A stretch of DNA of 64,000 bases from Reticulitermes lucifugus (taxonomy: Eukaryota > Arthropoda > Insecta > Blattodea > Rhinotermitidae): the NCBI GenBank assembly GCA_026260175.1, contig JAKCWW010000152.1:84318-148317 (forward strand). Reading direction: 5' to 3'. Under the pieces are notes generated by a model. It saw only the letters and a list, made by a program, of their open reading frames with translations. It searched no databases and was not told the DNA's origin. This document shows, piece after piece, positions 1 through 11,524 of this stretch (within the stretch, counting starts at the first letter, position 1; each line of letters begins with the position of its first letter). Made by a program: the position numbers and the translations under genes.

Positions 1-68
1 AACCCACGATCCTAGTAAGCGAGCGGCCGCAGACCCACGCCTTAGACCGCACGGCCACTGGGAGTGCC
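1..68 (-). mobile_element. tRNA-Leu-like SINE, head end, cut by window edge
   Basis: Read on the minus strand, this begins with GGCACTCCCAGTGGCC, runs through the A-box-like CGGTCTAAGGCG and reaches the segment just before the B box. It matches the heads of four other copies here (37492, 39323, 49712, 54036). The box spacing and the GGTCTAAGGCG string resemble a class II tRNA-Leu gene, so I infer a tRNA-Leu-derived SINE. The rest of the element lies outside the window. Confidence 0.8.
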
Positions 69-804
69 AAAATTGGCAATGCGTAAATATGACCTTATAT
101 GATGTTATGCTGAAAGTCTATTAAATTATAGCGATTTCTTTTCTCTAAATACAAATGGTTTATGCGTAAATGCGACAGTAGCGTGTTACTGAGGTGATAC
201 GTAAGTTTTGTCCCGTTTCTCTTAAAAATTCAGGTTTCGAAACCTGGCTCTCTTTCCTTTCTCAGGTAAAATAAAAATTATGAAGCCTGCTGTACTGGAC
301 CAATGGATGAGTACATATACTAGCTCGTATACATATTCCTTTGTATTAGACCCGATGAAGGAAACAGCATCCAAAAATTTTGTATTTCAACAAATAGAAT
401 GATGAATTTAGGAAAATACAAGAGTCGCTTCAGATCATTTTATTTCATTTATCTACGCTTTATGACCTACACAGATTATATGGATAGCGATAAAGGGAAA
501 ATGATACCGAATATTGAGAACATTTCTACACCAGCATTTCCCTGCACAGATAGCTAAAAACAAGAAGAAAACTCATCAAGAATTACAAGTCTCCGGGATG
601 AGATTCGAAACCGGAGCCTACAGAATACGAATCGGACATACTTCCCACCATGATGTTTCAAACACTGCACCAGAGGTTCCAGGCATACAGTCGGCTCCAA
701 TGCTTGCAGTTTCGGTAAGTTTAACCCTTGGAACCTGTATATGTCTAGGTCTGTATTTTATTTCATTTATAAAAATAAATTCTAAACCTCATAGAAGTCT
801 ATGT
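69..804. other. no gene seen
   Basis: AT-rich DNA. The only open frame of note (514-876, 120 codons) has no recognisable domain and runs into the SINE relic that follows, so I read it as a chance opening. Apart from the palindrome at 231-246 I see no structure. Confidence 0.6.
231..246. repeat. 16-bp perfect palindrome
   Basis: The sequence CAGGTTTCGAAACCTG equals its own reverse complement. It stands alone in otherwise unremarkable AT-rich DNA. It could be chance or the remnant of an element end; no function is claimed. Confidence 0.6.
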
Positions 805-945
805 CAGTCCTGCATTCGTAATGCGACTTGTCTAAATGCTTCTGACTTGTATTCCGGAGGTTTCCGGTTCGAATGACAGCCCGGAAATCCATATTTGCGT
901 TGAAGCTCTTCGTGGCTCTCCTCGGTTCCTTCAGGAGAGTGCCGC
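805..945 (+). mobile_element. old tRNA-derived SINE
   Basis: A B-box-like CCGGTTCGAATGACAGC lies at 864-880, preceded by an anticodon-arm-like segment. It is followed by CGTGGCTCTCCTCGG, similar to the GTGGTTTTCC central block of the SINEs at 5250 and 60750. The A box is worn and no target duplication is visible. Assignment rests on the box and the downstream block only. Confidence 0.5.
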
Positions 946-1942
946 GATAGTACATAATTTAGACCACGTATAATCAATGGACCTTTAATTAACACTAAAT
1001 GCATTACTACTGTCAATACTATGCGTCCAAGCGTTAACAAATGTTTTAATACCACTAATTACACTATACCAGAAACGTTGAATCTTTTTGCGATTGAGTT
1101 CCGAAAATGGTAAAACTTTATTATACGTGAAGATTGTAACGTATTGGGTAATGACAGGGGGATTTGTAGCTTGTGGCTTCGTTGTTACAGTTTATTTGCC
1201 GTAGTTGGTATCCCTTATGAATTTTATTGACCTAAAGTAATGTAGAAAAATAACATACTTCTTATAAATAATATACTGTAAGAGGCAACAAAAATTATAT
1301 AACGCAACAACGGTTGAAACAAATTTGTTTATAAACTGCGAAAATTAACACAAATGAGTCAGTTCAGGTTATATTGCATGGGTAAAGGACGATACTTATT
1401 TGGTGCTCTTGGCTTTCACCTGCTTTCATTTCCTCGTGAAAATTTGGCAGTACATCAAGTACACTTACGTGCAATGCAAATTTGTTTCTCCCATCCACTT
1501 GGGCGCGAGTGCCTCAAGTTATTCGCCCCGGCGCTACATGCTACTGGATAATAACAAAATAAACCAACAATATACATTGTGTTATTTCAATTTCTACTTA
1601 TGATCCGACGTATTTTCCGTTTTATTCAACCATCTTTAAGAATCAATTAGATACGTCATGAAGAATAAAAGACCATTACATAGTAATTGTTATAATCCAA
1701 ATATAAAATGATAATAGTATGTAAAATATTAAAAACATATAGCCGCAGAAAAATGTTAATCGGTTAACTGAAAACACTCAGTAATGGTCTAGCGGATCGT
1801 GGTTCAATTTAAGTAAAGAATACATGTGATAAAATGAATACGGTCCAATGTGTACTAAGACGGGCTCTACTCATTGTCGTAATAGAGTTGAATTCAAACT
1901 GTAGCCTGTTGCAATGTTAATAGGCTGTAAATTTCCTTTGTG
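946..1942. other. no gene seen
   Basis: AT-rich DNA with only short, overlapping open frames (1354-1603 region) that show no domain, no codon pattern and no repeat identity I recognise. Confidence 0.55.
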
Positions 1943-2001
1943 GCGTATGGACCGTCTTCATGCAGCTGTAGTACAGTAATACAGCAAGACGGTCCATACG
2001 C
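1943..2001. repeat. 59-nt hairpin with 16-bp perfect arms
   Basis: GCGTATGGACCGTCTT (1943-1958) is the exact reverse complement of AAGACGGTCCATACGC (1986-2001). Inside the loop GCTGTA and TACAGC form a second short stem, so a two-tier hairpin is possible. It lies 66 bp outside the pogo-like element that starts at 2069 and is not part of that element's termini. It could be a tiny foldback element or a transcribed hairpin; nothing identifies a host RNA. Confidence 0.7.
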
Positions 2002-2068
2002 TGCATTGGAAACATAGTGCCTATTAATATTATATTGCGACTATGGTTGTCTAATGTTTTATACACTA

Positions 2069-2892
2069 CAGGTAGTTCTCGTTTTACGCCAGGGTTACGT
2101 TCCTGAAAAACGTCGCGCAAATCAAAGCGCCCAAATCGAACACAAAATTCCCATTTCAAACAATGTATTTTCTGGGAGTTAGCGGACTGACAACCTCATC
2201 CTATATAGTGTATGACCATACCACTAGTGGACATACGGACCTTTAGAGTATATATGTACTGTATATACAGTAGATATGCACTTCTATAAAATATATTTAC
2301 TTACTTCTAATGCAATAAAAATGCAAAGAGACTCATATGCAAAGTTTTTGTTACGGTTCATTTCAATAGGACTGTGTTAGTCTTGCTACACAAACAAACA
2401 TTTTAGTTCATCACTTAGCACTTTCTTTAATTCTATCAGCATTATCACGAATTGTATGTACGCTACTATAAGCAAGTCTAACATTACGGCATATGTCAAC
2501 AATTCGTTCACCTTTTTCAAGTCGGCTTATTACGTCCAATTTCTCTTCAATGCCGACAGTCTATCGCCGATTTTTCACTTGTATTGTAATAGGTGATGCA
2601 GATTTACTTTCCTTATTCATGTTGGTAAGAAAAGCCAGTGCTGTTGAAGAGGAAACTAAAGGAGACGCGTGATTATATCACCAACGTAATCAATCCATAC
2701 TCTGACTGATGGCGTGACAGTGACGTCACTTCTTTCTAGCCTCCTACGGAAGATAAGCGCGACCACGGATCTTCTATGCCAGATCGCTTTAAACCGAAAA
2801 TGATCGTGTAAATTCGAAGAGTGGTGTAAATTTTCAAGTCGCGTTAAAGCGAAATCGCGCAAAACGAAATCCAGTAAAACGTGAACTACCTG
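2069..2892 (-). mobile_element. pogo/Tigger-like non-autonomous DNA transposon
   Basis: The left end reads CAGGTAGTTCTCGTTTTAC and the right end, on the other strand, CAGGTAGTTCACGTTTTAC: 18 of 19 terminal bases agree. TA stands on both sides (2067-2068 and 2893-2894), the duplication expected of the Tc1/mariner superfamily. The CAGG start and a CENP-B/pipsqueak-type helix-turn-helix relic inside (2411-2620, minus) place it with pogo/Tigger elements. At 824 bp it is far too short for a whole transposase, so it is an internally deleted copy that would depend on a transposase supplied elsewhere. The two ends have drifted little, which suggests modest age. Confidence 0.85.
2411..2620 (-). pseudogene. 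relic of pogo transposase N-terminal DNA-binding domain
   Basis: Reading from ATG at 2620 gives MNKESKSASPITIQVKNRR, then one in-frame stop, then a segment containing EEKLDVISRLEKGERIVDIC and RLAYSSVHTIRDNADRIKES, ending at a stop at 2411. The pattern K-x-D-V-I-x-R-L-E-K-G-E ... I-C-R ... S-S-V-x-T-I ... I-K-E is the CENP-B/pipsqueak N-terminal helix-turn-helix of pogo, Tigger and jerky-type transposases, which binds the element's termini. The DDE catalytic domain is absent. With an in-frame stop and no catalytic part, it is not a working gene. Confidence 0.8.
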
Positions 2893-3146
2893 TATTATAA
2901 TTTTACATTCATATTTTACCAGTTACTAAGTAACGGTCCTGTAATCTCCATGACGCATTTAATTTATCCCTCTTAATGGTTGAATAAAATCAAAATATGT
3001 CAGATCGTAAGTACGACTAAAAACTAAAATAAAATGTAGTGTACGAGTATACTGCTGGTTTATTTTTATTGTAATGAAATACACGATAAATAGTGTCATA
3101 AAATCGCTACTGGATGAGTTTATAATATGCCGTCGTATACAAATAT

Positions 3147-3694
3147 ACTAACTCAACGGAGTAAGTCGTTACTGAGAAGCTAACAGGCCCTCAGCTAGTC
3201 AAGAAACTCCCCGCATTTTATGGAACACGAAGGTTCATTACTGCATTCACAAGCGCCTGCCACTTGTCCCTATCCTGATCCAGATCAATCCAGGTCATTC
3301 CCACATCCCACTTCTTAAAGATCCGTTTTAATATTATCCTCCCATCTACGCCTAGGTCTTCCAAGTGATTTCTTTCCCTGAGGTCTCCCCACCAAAGCTC
3401 TGTATGCACCTCTCCTCTTCCCCATACGTGCTACATACGCCATCCATCTTATTCTTCTTGATTTGATCACCCAAATAATATTTGGTGTGGAGTTCAGATT
3501 ATAATTCTCCTCATTATGGAGTTTTCTCCACTCCCCTGTTACCTCGTCCCTCTTCGGCTCAAATGTCTTCCCCACCACCCTATAGTCGAACAGACCAAGT
3601 TTCACACCCATACAAAACACCAGGCAAATTTACAGGTCTGTATACCTTAATCTTTATATTTCTGGATAGCAATACAAATATATATCACATATAA
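3147..3694 (-). mobile_element. LINE-A, 3' end with C-terminal ORF2 tail
   Basis: On the minus strand the frame carries EPKRDEVTGEWRKLHNEE, IKSRRIRWMAYVARMGKRR, then [21 protein letters not shown] frame change follows, and the coding tail ends [14 protein letters not shown] and a stop near 3218. The 3' untranslated part ends about 3147. This tail (RRIRW ... ARMG ... [12 protein letters not shown] ... DRDxWxALV ... MNLRVP) is a common C-terminal region of arthropod non-LTR retrotransposons, which I think is RTE- or Jockey-like. No reverse transcriptase motifs remain, so this is a 5'-truncated copy. The longest clean frame (3315-3620) codes only for this tail. Confidence 0.8.
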
Positions 3695-3954
3695 AACTAC
3701 AGTGATTCATCAGAATCTGTAACACCATCAACCATTTCATTCAGGAGTCACGGTTTATTACATTCACCTGAAATGTCACACTTTCTAAGCACCTATCAGT
3801 ACGAAAACTTCAGTACTCTAGACAGAAGGATTCTACTGGTGCATCCGTCCCAAGTGTTCACAAGACCGTCATGATGCTATAGTTTTCAAAGTAAGTTACC
3901 ACAAAAAACAGCTATTTGATTCTTCAGACGCTAGGAGTCACGTAGCTACATAAG

Positions 3955-4015
3955 ACACATCCCGCCTTTTATGGAACCCAAATATTCACCATCGTCTTTA
4001 CAATAGTCCTGACGC
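3955..4015 (-). mobile_element. LINE-A relic (3' end)
   Basis: CCGCCTTTTATGGAACCCAA and the next 35 bases align with the 3' end of LINE-A at 3210-3265, including the stretch encoding MNLRVP. It is short and strongly diverged. Confidence 0.5.
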
Positions 4016-5164
4016 CAAAGAGACTGCGAGTGTCGTTAAATAAACCACAGATATATTCGTATATATGCAGCACACTGCATGTGTGTGTGACACAGCTGAG
4101 AAGTGAAAAGATACAGAGGTCTCCAATAACAGCAAATTCATAAAGATTTTCATAAAAATTATAGTTTATTAGGGCCTATGAACGAAATCCGAGAAAAGAC
4201 GGACGAAATGACACAAGTAGCTCAGTAACAGAATTTCCAGGAAGGAAGTGGGTTTTTGGCCCGTAAATATAACTTCGGTCTGAATACGGTTCGTTACAAA
4301 AATGTAAGTCAGACATTTTTAAACCTAGGTTACAATTCATAACACAGTCATATGACACAGTGTCTGGGCGAGACACTTCTTATTCATTCTTTCGTCTGGC
4401 TGTTTTAGTCTCCTGTTCTCTGCAATATACGATGTTATCACTGGAAATTTATCATGAGCACATGACATATTTCCCTTCAGTCACTGCAATTTGAAAGGTG
4501 TCCAAAGAAATGAGTAAATTTGCAAAAACGACTGCTGTCGTCTATGACCTTAATGGTCTCCACCAACGTAAATCTGACAGTCAAAGAGCTACAGGGAGTC
4601 GGGTTGGATAGGCAACAACTTAAATCCTCTGTCACTGCACTCACTATTGTCTCCTTCGTGTTTCGATATATCATACACTTGTGAGGTTTAACATCAAGAT
4701 TCAGCGACCCGAGAAATTCCAACTGGGTGTTCAAAAAATCCTTCAATACGTCTCCGATTCAGTTATTACACAAAGGTCAGCAAAAAACCTAACATAGCCA
4801 AACCTGATATTTTACCACGACTGTATAAATTATATATGTATATATATATATACAGATTACAAGTCAATATGAGATGTGTGATCTTTGTCAAGAATAAATT
4901 GACGGGACGTATAAAGTGCATCATACAGATTACCATACCCTCATGTCAACATCATCATCTTTTCACATAACCTTTAGCTAGAGACGAAGTTCTGGTAAAT
5001 GCGTCACAAAAGTAATAACACCATTACACAGAGTGCAGAGAAAACGCCACTTTGTTCCTGGATTCACGATATTCATGGCGACCGCTCGCAAGTAGGAGTC
5101 GATTTTAAATAATGAAACCATTAATGGACAATGTATCTGATAACGATATTTATTCCTCACGTTA
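4016..5164. other. no gene seen; one TA-rich microsatellite
   Basis: AT-rich DNA. A TA-rich simple repeat lies at 4828-4853. Open frames at 4176-4376, 4477-4746 and 4978-5181 show no domain I recognise. Confidence 0.55.
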
Positions 5165-5335
5165 TCAAATGCTGCGCTCAACTTAAGTAACGACCTTTCT
5201 TTTATTTGTGAGGTCTCGGCTTCAAAGTCTAGGTTTGAAGATAAACTACACTGAGTTTTTTGTGGTTTTTCTCAGCAACGGCAGGCAGAAGCAAGGCTAC
5301 TCCAAATTAGGCAATGATCGCTTCTCTCTAATTTT
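5165..5335 (+). mobile_element. old SINE relic
   Basis: A B-box-like GGTCTCGGCTTCAAAGTC at 5211-5228 is followed by TTGTGGTTTTTCTCAGCAAC. That block corresponds to the GTGGTTTTCC-type central domain of the SINE at 60640-60903. The ends are worn and no duplication is seen. Confidence 0.45.
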
Positions 5336-5582
5336 TTATTTTTTGTATTTTATGTTCTTTACTTTTTATGTTGGTTAATAGTAAAAATCACTTCTCACTA
5401 CTATCTATCAAGTTTCTTATCCGTTATTCTTCATAATATTCGACGCCATTAGTCTAAGTTTTTATTCTCAACGTAAGCCCTTTTAAGACCAAAGAAACAA
5501 ACGCAATACAAAAATAAATAATTCCGTCAAACAAAATAAACAACAAGGTATATTTTATACGAAAATAAATTACTTATTTAAA

Positions 5583-5625
5583 CACTCCAACACTTTTCGG
5601 CCTATCGCCACATTAAGGGATATCA
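5583..5625 (-). other. hammerhead-like motif, degenerate
   Basis: On the minus strand CCCTTAATGTGGCGATAGGC followed by CGAAAAGTGTTGG aligns with the motif at 38577-38617. The shared plan is a worn CTGAWGA core, a short GGC/GCC stem and GAAA. The catalytic core is not intact, so this is at most a fossil copy of the module. Confidence 0.35.
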
Positions 5626-7199
5626 TTTAATAAAATTCAAGAACATTACATACATTGTCGACCAAACAAGCAAGAAGTAAGGCGATAAAATATCCTGATG
5701 TGATGACAAAAAATAGAATATTAAAACATATCCTATATCCTAAAAATGGGCATTCAATATTGTTAAGACAGCACGCGTTGTTAGCTCTGTGCTGTGGTAG
5801 AGTGCAGTAATTACTCCGCAATTCCTCAGCCTCTTAAAATATGATAATAAATTCTTAGTTGTAATTTAAGAGATTTATTTAACAATATGTATGAAGAACG
5901 TATAATAAAAATTGTTATAGGGTAGTAATTTTTTAAAGTGGTGGCATCTGGAGGCAACAGTGCGCAATAACAACGATCCGGGTCATATAAAACAAAAACA
6001 GAGATTTCCTCTATCGACTGATGCAGGTGTGAATTTATACGCACGCCGCGTTTATTTTCAGTAACATTTTGGAAGTGTACATTTTTTTGCGAACATTTTT
6101 TACGCCCAGTAGGGCTGGTTAGGAGTCCTGGCTGATAGCAAGTGTAGAGATACGGTAATTGGCAGATAAAGAGTCAGCCCGGCGGTGCTCTACGATACGT
6201 GATGTGTTTCGGTGCGTTATTGCTTCTAATCCTTCCAGTCCACAAGAATTAAACAGGCATGTATTCATGTCAGCAAGGCTTATAATAAAGGAATAATTTA
6301 GGACATTTTCAAATGACCGCCAGTCAGATTTATCGATAAGTAAATCTACTGGAAACTTCACGTTTCATTATTCTAGGTTACAAATACGGAGAAAACAAAC
6401 AGCCTTTTAGGAAAACCCGAGGATTCAACACGGCTATTAAAAATTATCGCCGTTGGATACAATTTTGGGTAGTTCCATCCACCTTCCACCATTAAAAACG
6501 ATTTCCCTCACACGCATGTTGAAGTTATCGCCCTTCTTCTTCTCGATCTTCAAAGTGACTCTTTCCAGCATGGTTCCGTGCTGTAGCTCTGTATTCGTTC
6601 CTTAGCTCTCTTTGTCAAACTACATATCCAACACACTGTGGCGTCCTAGAATTTACTACCCTAAAAACAAAGCTACCCAAAAAAAATCTTGTTATATTAT
6701 AGACATGCGTGTATACTATTCTAAACTTCTCATTTCATATTTCTTCATCAAGACGGCTAAGTACTTTTAATGTATATTTTATTCTTTCTTTGTAATCAAG
6801 GAAATGTACATTACCTCAATTGTCCGACAATGTTGCTGCAGCTACCATATTCCACTTGCTGTTACATGCTTGGTTTCCAGTCAAACCAATTTCCTTCCTC
6901 ACTACCCTGCGCTATTCCGGGAAAAACTCAGAATAGTGCCGTTGTTAGGAAGCAGGAAAAACATGCATGACAAACTCTACCACTCGCGGAGAAAGTCCTC
7001 GCTCGCCTATTGCGCCGTTTTAGGACACGAGCAAAATCCAAATTACTCAGTACAGAATATACGCACGGTGACATTGGTTTAATTATCTTTAATACTATAG
7101 GCAGCAAATTGATTAATTAATTAATTAACGAACAGAACTGACTACATGGTACAGGCCTTTCTCTTCTCACGTGATAAAAATATGTACGCTTTATGCAAT
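5626..7199. other. no gene seen
   Basis: AT-rich DNA. A TTAA simple repeat lies at 7111-7128. Open frames at 5826-6044, 6119-6361 and 6770-7082 are short, overlap each other on both strands and carry no domain I can name. Confidence 0.55.
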
Positions 7200-7340
7200 T
7201 CTTAAGCCTTAAGGAAAAGGGAAGATACTGGAAATTGAAAGAGGAAGTACTAGATCGTATCCTGAGAAGAACTTGCTTTGGAAGACGCTACGGACCTGTC
7301 GTAAGACAGACTTCAGAATGAATGAATGAATTATTAAGTT
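7200..7340 (+). mobile_element. LINE-B, last part of coding tail
   Basis: The plus strand reads LKEKGRYWKLKEEVLDRILR then TCFGRRYGPVVRQTSE and a stop, followed by GAATGAATGAATGAATT. It matches the final segment of the longer LINE-B copy at 11525-12020. It is a 5'-truncated insertion whose frame is still open. Confidence 0.7.
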
Positions 7341-8754
7341 CATCACACCATCACTACAGCCCACCATACCTTAACTAGCTGAATCCATTTTACACTCGCA
7401 TAGTCTATCATAATAACATCCATTGCAATGCATTCCACAAAATCCATCGTCTCTCAAGCAGAGCACTCTGCTGGGTTAGGTTTAGGGTATCAAATTTTTT
7501 TTATAATTTCTTCTACTATGCTGCACCAAGGACATCTCGCCATCTGAGATCTCATCACACTTAGGTATAAGAATCAAAGAGTAGGAGCTACATAAATTAT
7601 TAATAATAATAATCAAGACAACTGTATTCTGGTATGTGATGTCGTGTAGTCTGATAGAAATTTGTCAAGGTTTCGGAGAAACATTCTGCCCCCGTCGTCA
7701 GGGAGGTAGGAATGTCCTTCAATACATTTGCAATATTGTACCAAATTACGTGGCATTAGATCTGAAAAGACAGCAATCATTTTATCCAGCAAAGTCATGA
7801 CATCAATCTTGCACAATAAATTTAGACTAATATGACACAACTTCTTCATCCCATCCAAGAGAACAGGTTGCATTTTGTACATTTGGTTTAAGTATATGAA
7901 ATTTACATGGCTGAAAGGTTCGACTTTGTGGACTAGCTGGTAGTCCTCTATTGAGCATCGTGCCTAGTTGGTTGGAGCACGAATGAAGAAAATGGCTCCG
8001 TTTACGCGTAAAGAGAAATAGAACGAAAAGAAAGGAAAACTGTTCTAGTGGCACTTGTGATTCCCTCTATGGTTGAGTAGAGGAATTTGAGCCATATCTA
8101 TAAGCACGTTAGCAAATTGTTATTCATACATAAAAATACTATGTAAGGGCTCGAAATATGAAGCTAATTGTACACGTATTTGTAAACTTTCCAATTACAT
8201 ATAACGAGGAAGATATTTGAGATTTTATGTACTTACGATGGCGTCACATCACAGAGACCAATGTTCACGTAACAAGTTGTACCAGCAACAAGAATAAGTT
8301 CGCTTCATCGATAGAAAGGAAGAGTTAGTACCACCTAAGTAAATTGAATGACTGCGCAACCACCTCTCTTGACAACAGAACTCGAAGATTAAATATCGCT
8401 GTAAAAAACACACTTTCAAACCAAGTATTCCCTATGGCTGAACTTAACTGCTTTACACTGACCTGAAAGAGATCTTCATAAAATATCTAAAAAATCTCAT
8501 TATTTAAAAACGGCTACATTATACAAACCAAGAAATTTAATTAGAATTTCATTTGAACAATCTTTATAATGACGTATCACTAAATGCAGTGCAGTGTTTC
8601 TATCGTTTGTTAGAGTTGAAGCTAACACTGCATAAAGAGGCCAGAAATTTCCCACCTTCTGTGAAAATCGTTCATTCCTTAGTGTGGGGGGGTTTTTCGT
8701 GAAATAGAAGAATGCAGTCTGTACTATTAATTACTATTTATTTAAGCCCAAATT
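7341..8754. other. no gene seen
   Basis: Unremarkable AT-rich DNA with a T-run near 7495 and a TAA-rich patch near 7600. Minus-strand frames at 7613-7882 and 7827-8054 have no recognised domain. Confidence 0.55.
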
Positions 8755-8945
8755 GTATGTATTCCCAGGTCTTTATAATGGTCTCTTTTTTCAGGTTTAC
8801 CAACCAAAACTTTGTATGCATTTCTTGTACCTCTCATTCGTGCTGCATGGACAATTCACTTGAACATTCTCAATCTGCTTGCCCGAATAATATTTGGTAC
8901 AAAATACACATAATGTAATTTTCTCTGTTCTTCTGTTACTTCCTG
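8755..8945 (-). mobile_element. LINE-A relic (internal tail segment)
   Basis: CCAACCAAAACTTTGTATGC, CGAATAATATTTGGTACAAA and the intervening bases align with 3385-3550 of the LINE-A copy at 3147, reverse oriented. It covers the region coding for the NIIWVIKSRR part of the tail. Its 3' end is missing here. Confidence 0.65.
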
Positions 8946-9509
8946 ACACTCATAACAAGTGATTTGTGTCCGTAATAAATAAATAAAAATATTCACGAGA
9001 CATGAACAGTCCCACACACTGTACTTCCCGCACTACTTGAACTTCTACTCGTGGCTTCAGTCCAGCAAAATTCCTTTCCTCCAACTTTTACAGATGAACT
9101 TCAACTGAGATTAAACAAAGGCTTTGTACGTCACATCCTATCGTAAAAAATACGCAGATAGTTGGTCCCACCAAATTCTTCCTCCTGTTGCATGTACTGT
9201 TTTACAGCATATTTCCCAGTCATTAATATAAATATTCCAATGACATCTGCCCCACTACTGCAGCTACGTCAAGTTGCGCTCACAGAGAGCAGTGGGCGTA
9301 TCATTTCTCCCATTAGCAATGTAACAACTAACGATCTCCTTTCCTGAAACGAATTACAGCTTTTATTGGGGTCGATAACATAAGAACGAATATGGGAGTT
9401 CTTGACGTCACATTGTCCAATAAACTACCATCTTCACATAACTGCAACAAGAAGAAGTTCTTTGTTGGAAAGAGATACAATATTTCCTTCTTGAACAGGT
9501 AACAGCGGA

Positions 9510-9665
9510 CTCATTACTCAAGAAATTCCCTGCCGTATGTGAAATTCAAAGGTGCATTACCGTATTCACAAAAGCTCGCTACTCTCATGAACTAGACAAA
9601 TCAAGTCCATACCTATTATTTCGCAATCATTTTAACAGCATCCTCCCACCCATGCTTATATTTTA
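9510..9665 (-). mobile_element. LINE-A relic (3' end)
   Basis: TCAAGAAATTCCCTGCCGTA through TTTTAACAGCATCCTCCCAC aligns with the LINE-A 3' end at 3200-3350, with many substitutions. It is not the continuation of the 8755-8945 piece: the order is wrong for a single insertion, so two separate insertions are implied. Confidence 0.65.
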
Positions 9666-9954
9666 ATATTAGACATTATAGACAGCATTTTGTACACATT
9701 TATTATGGCTCTAATGCTAGGGGACAAGTAAAAACCATGAATTTATTGTTAATGCAAAATTTTACAATCTCCCCTTCCTTCAATCATTCGAGGTCCATAA
9801 GTTTTGTTTTTCATTATTTGTACAACGTTTTATTCATATTTGAATTTTGAATGCGTTTGTAGCCGACTCTTTTGGGCTTCTTTTGCGCGACTGTCCGCAT
9901 CTCAAACGGCAAATAGAATTTGAAAGTTACAAAATACATAAACGCATTTATTTC

Positions 9955-10171
9955 ATCTTTCAGATTTGAAGGCTTAACGGCTGTGAAAATTAAGGTCTTA
10001 TTTATCTGGGTTATGGCACCATCTACTTTCGTGAGTGGTTACCAACGTTTCGAAAGAACCTACTGCCCCACGTACACTGTGGATTGTGGCAAAATTTCAT
10101 CTGTAACGTTAGTAACTACCTACGAAACTACAAGGTATCATAATCTAGAAGACAACTGTCTTAATATTTGA
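9955..10171 (+). repeat. inverted-repeat family IR1 fragment
   Basis: The frame FEGLTAVKIKVLFIWVMAPS ... GYQRFERTYCP ... TYETTRYHNLED resembles the spurious peptide that this palindromic repeat yields in many insect genomes, as I recall them. The half around 10030-10060 and the half around 10105-10140 are loosely inverted copies, as in the hairpins at 18007 and 56880. It is a repeat, not a gene. Confidence 0.55.
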
Positions 10172-11164
10172 CACTAGCATTTCCTGTGTTCGAAATATAA
10201 CGGTTACAAATATGTAACTATGTCGTCAAAGCCCTATTAGTGACAACGATGTACCAAAAGAAGTTAAGAATTAAAGTTAGACACGTCTTATTCTGCGCCC
10301 AACCTACAAATAAACCCAAACATTCCAGTCCAAAAAACAATTAGGTGTAACTCCATGGAAAGACGTCCTTATTTCTCGATATATTCCATTCGGATTTCCG
10401 TTTGTGATTGGCCATCCTGCCATGTCTCTTGTTGTCAATAGTCACTCAAAAATACTAACTTAAAAAGGCGAAGATTTCTGTCAGGCGTCTACTCACTACA
10501 CAAATAAAAACACTCTTACTTCTAACTCGAAAATGTGTATGTCCTAACTGTCGTAGCCGGCACGTACATATTTAAGAAATGTTCTCCTTGTCCATGGGTG
10601 GCGTCCATTTCTTTACACTAAAGATATGCTATTAATCTTGAGCGTCATTCGGAATATGGAAATTCCCACCACATTATATGTTCCACGGGGTGTCCAGAAC
10701 ATGAAATGTAGTTTGGGGTTATTAAGTTCCACGTAGAAACTAATTAGCAGTTACTTGATTGGTACTGCTAATTGATGCCCTCTACAGGCTGCTGGTTAAA
10801 CTATGACTTCCTTCGCCCTGGCTGTAAAAAATATCAAAATGGCAAGTATATATTTTCAAAGGGTTTAATTTCTAGATTTATACCTGTTGTATTCTGAACG
10901 CCCAATGTAGTGTAAGATATTCTGTCCGCTAGATGCGACCAGTTTTTAAATCAATAAAAAGTTTTAATAGCTGAAAATACACATGGGACAAAACCAGTAA
11001 GGACGGGTCTTCTGTAAGGTACCTGTAAGTTATAAGGAATACATTAATTAAGGTTCTCTGTGAAAGGTATAAAGTAAAGTTGTCCCTGTTCGCGGCATGA
11101 AGGCTTATATTGGTAGTAGAAGTACAGATCTACACATTCTTAACCTTTACACTAGCTGGAGGAG
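10172..11164. other. no gene seen
   Basis: AT-rich DNA without recognisable genes or repeats. The short frame opening at 11110 runs into the SINE that follows. Confidence 0.55.
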
Positions 11165-11356
11165 TGGTCAAATCCACGCATCGGCCACTTTATCCCCGGG
11201 ATAAAACCCCGGTACCTAATGAAACGGAGGTTGGGTGGGCCTCAGAGCAAGTCGGGACTTTCGGAGTACAGAAACAATCTCTTGCACCTGCTGGAATACG
11301 AAAAACGGATCGTCCAGCCCGTAGTCTGCTTTCTACACAGATTATGCTAACCCGGT
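11165..11356 (-). mobile_element. tRNA-derived SINE, second family
   Basis: On the minus strand the head reads CCGGGTTAGCATAATCTGTG, an A-box-like start. GCAGACTACGGGCTGGACGA follows, like a tRNA anticodon arm, then a B-box remnant GTTTTTCGTATTCCAGC. The body ends with GGTACCGGGGTTTTATCCCG and GTGGCCGATGCG. This order matches an insect SINE type I remember with GAGCTAACCCGG at its head. An open frame crosses it (11110-11481) but is incidental. Confidence 0.65.
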
Positions 11357-11524
11357 TTCTCACGGTAATTTGTATTCGTTACATAGAAACAAAGATTACG
11401 ATAGAACAAAAAACTGGAAAGTGCGTAATATTTCAGCTATTTGGGTATCCAGGTAATAAATTGTGCAAGACGTATACATAAAATTAAATCCAGGATTTAC
11501 ATGCAAACGCGGCATTTAACAAGA

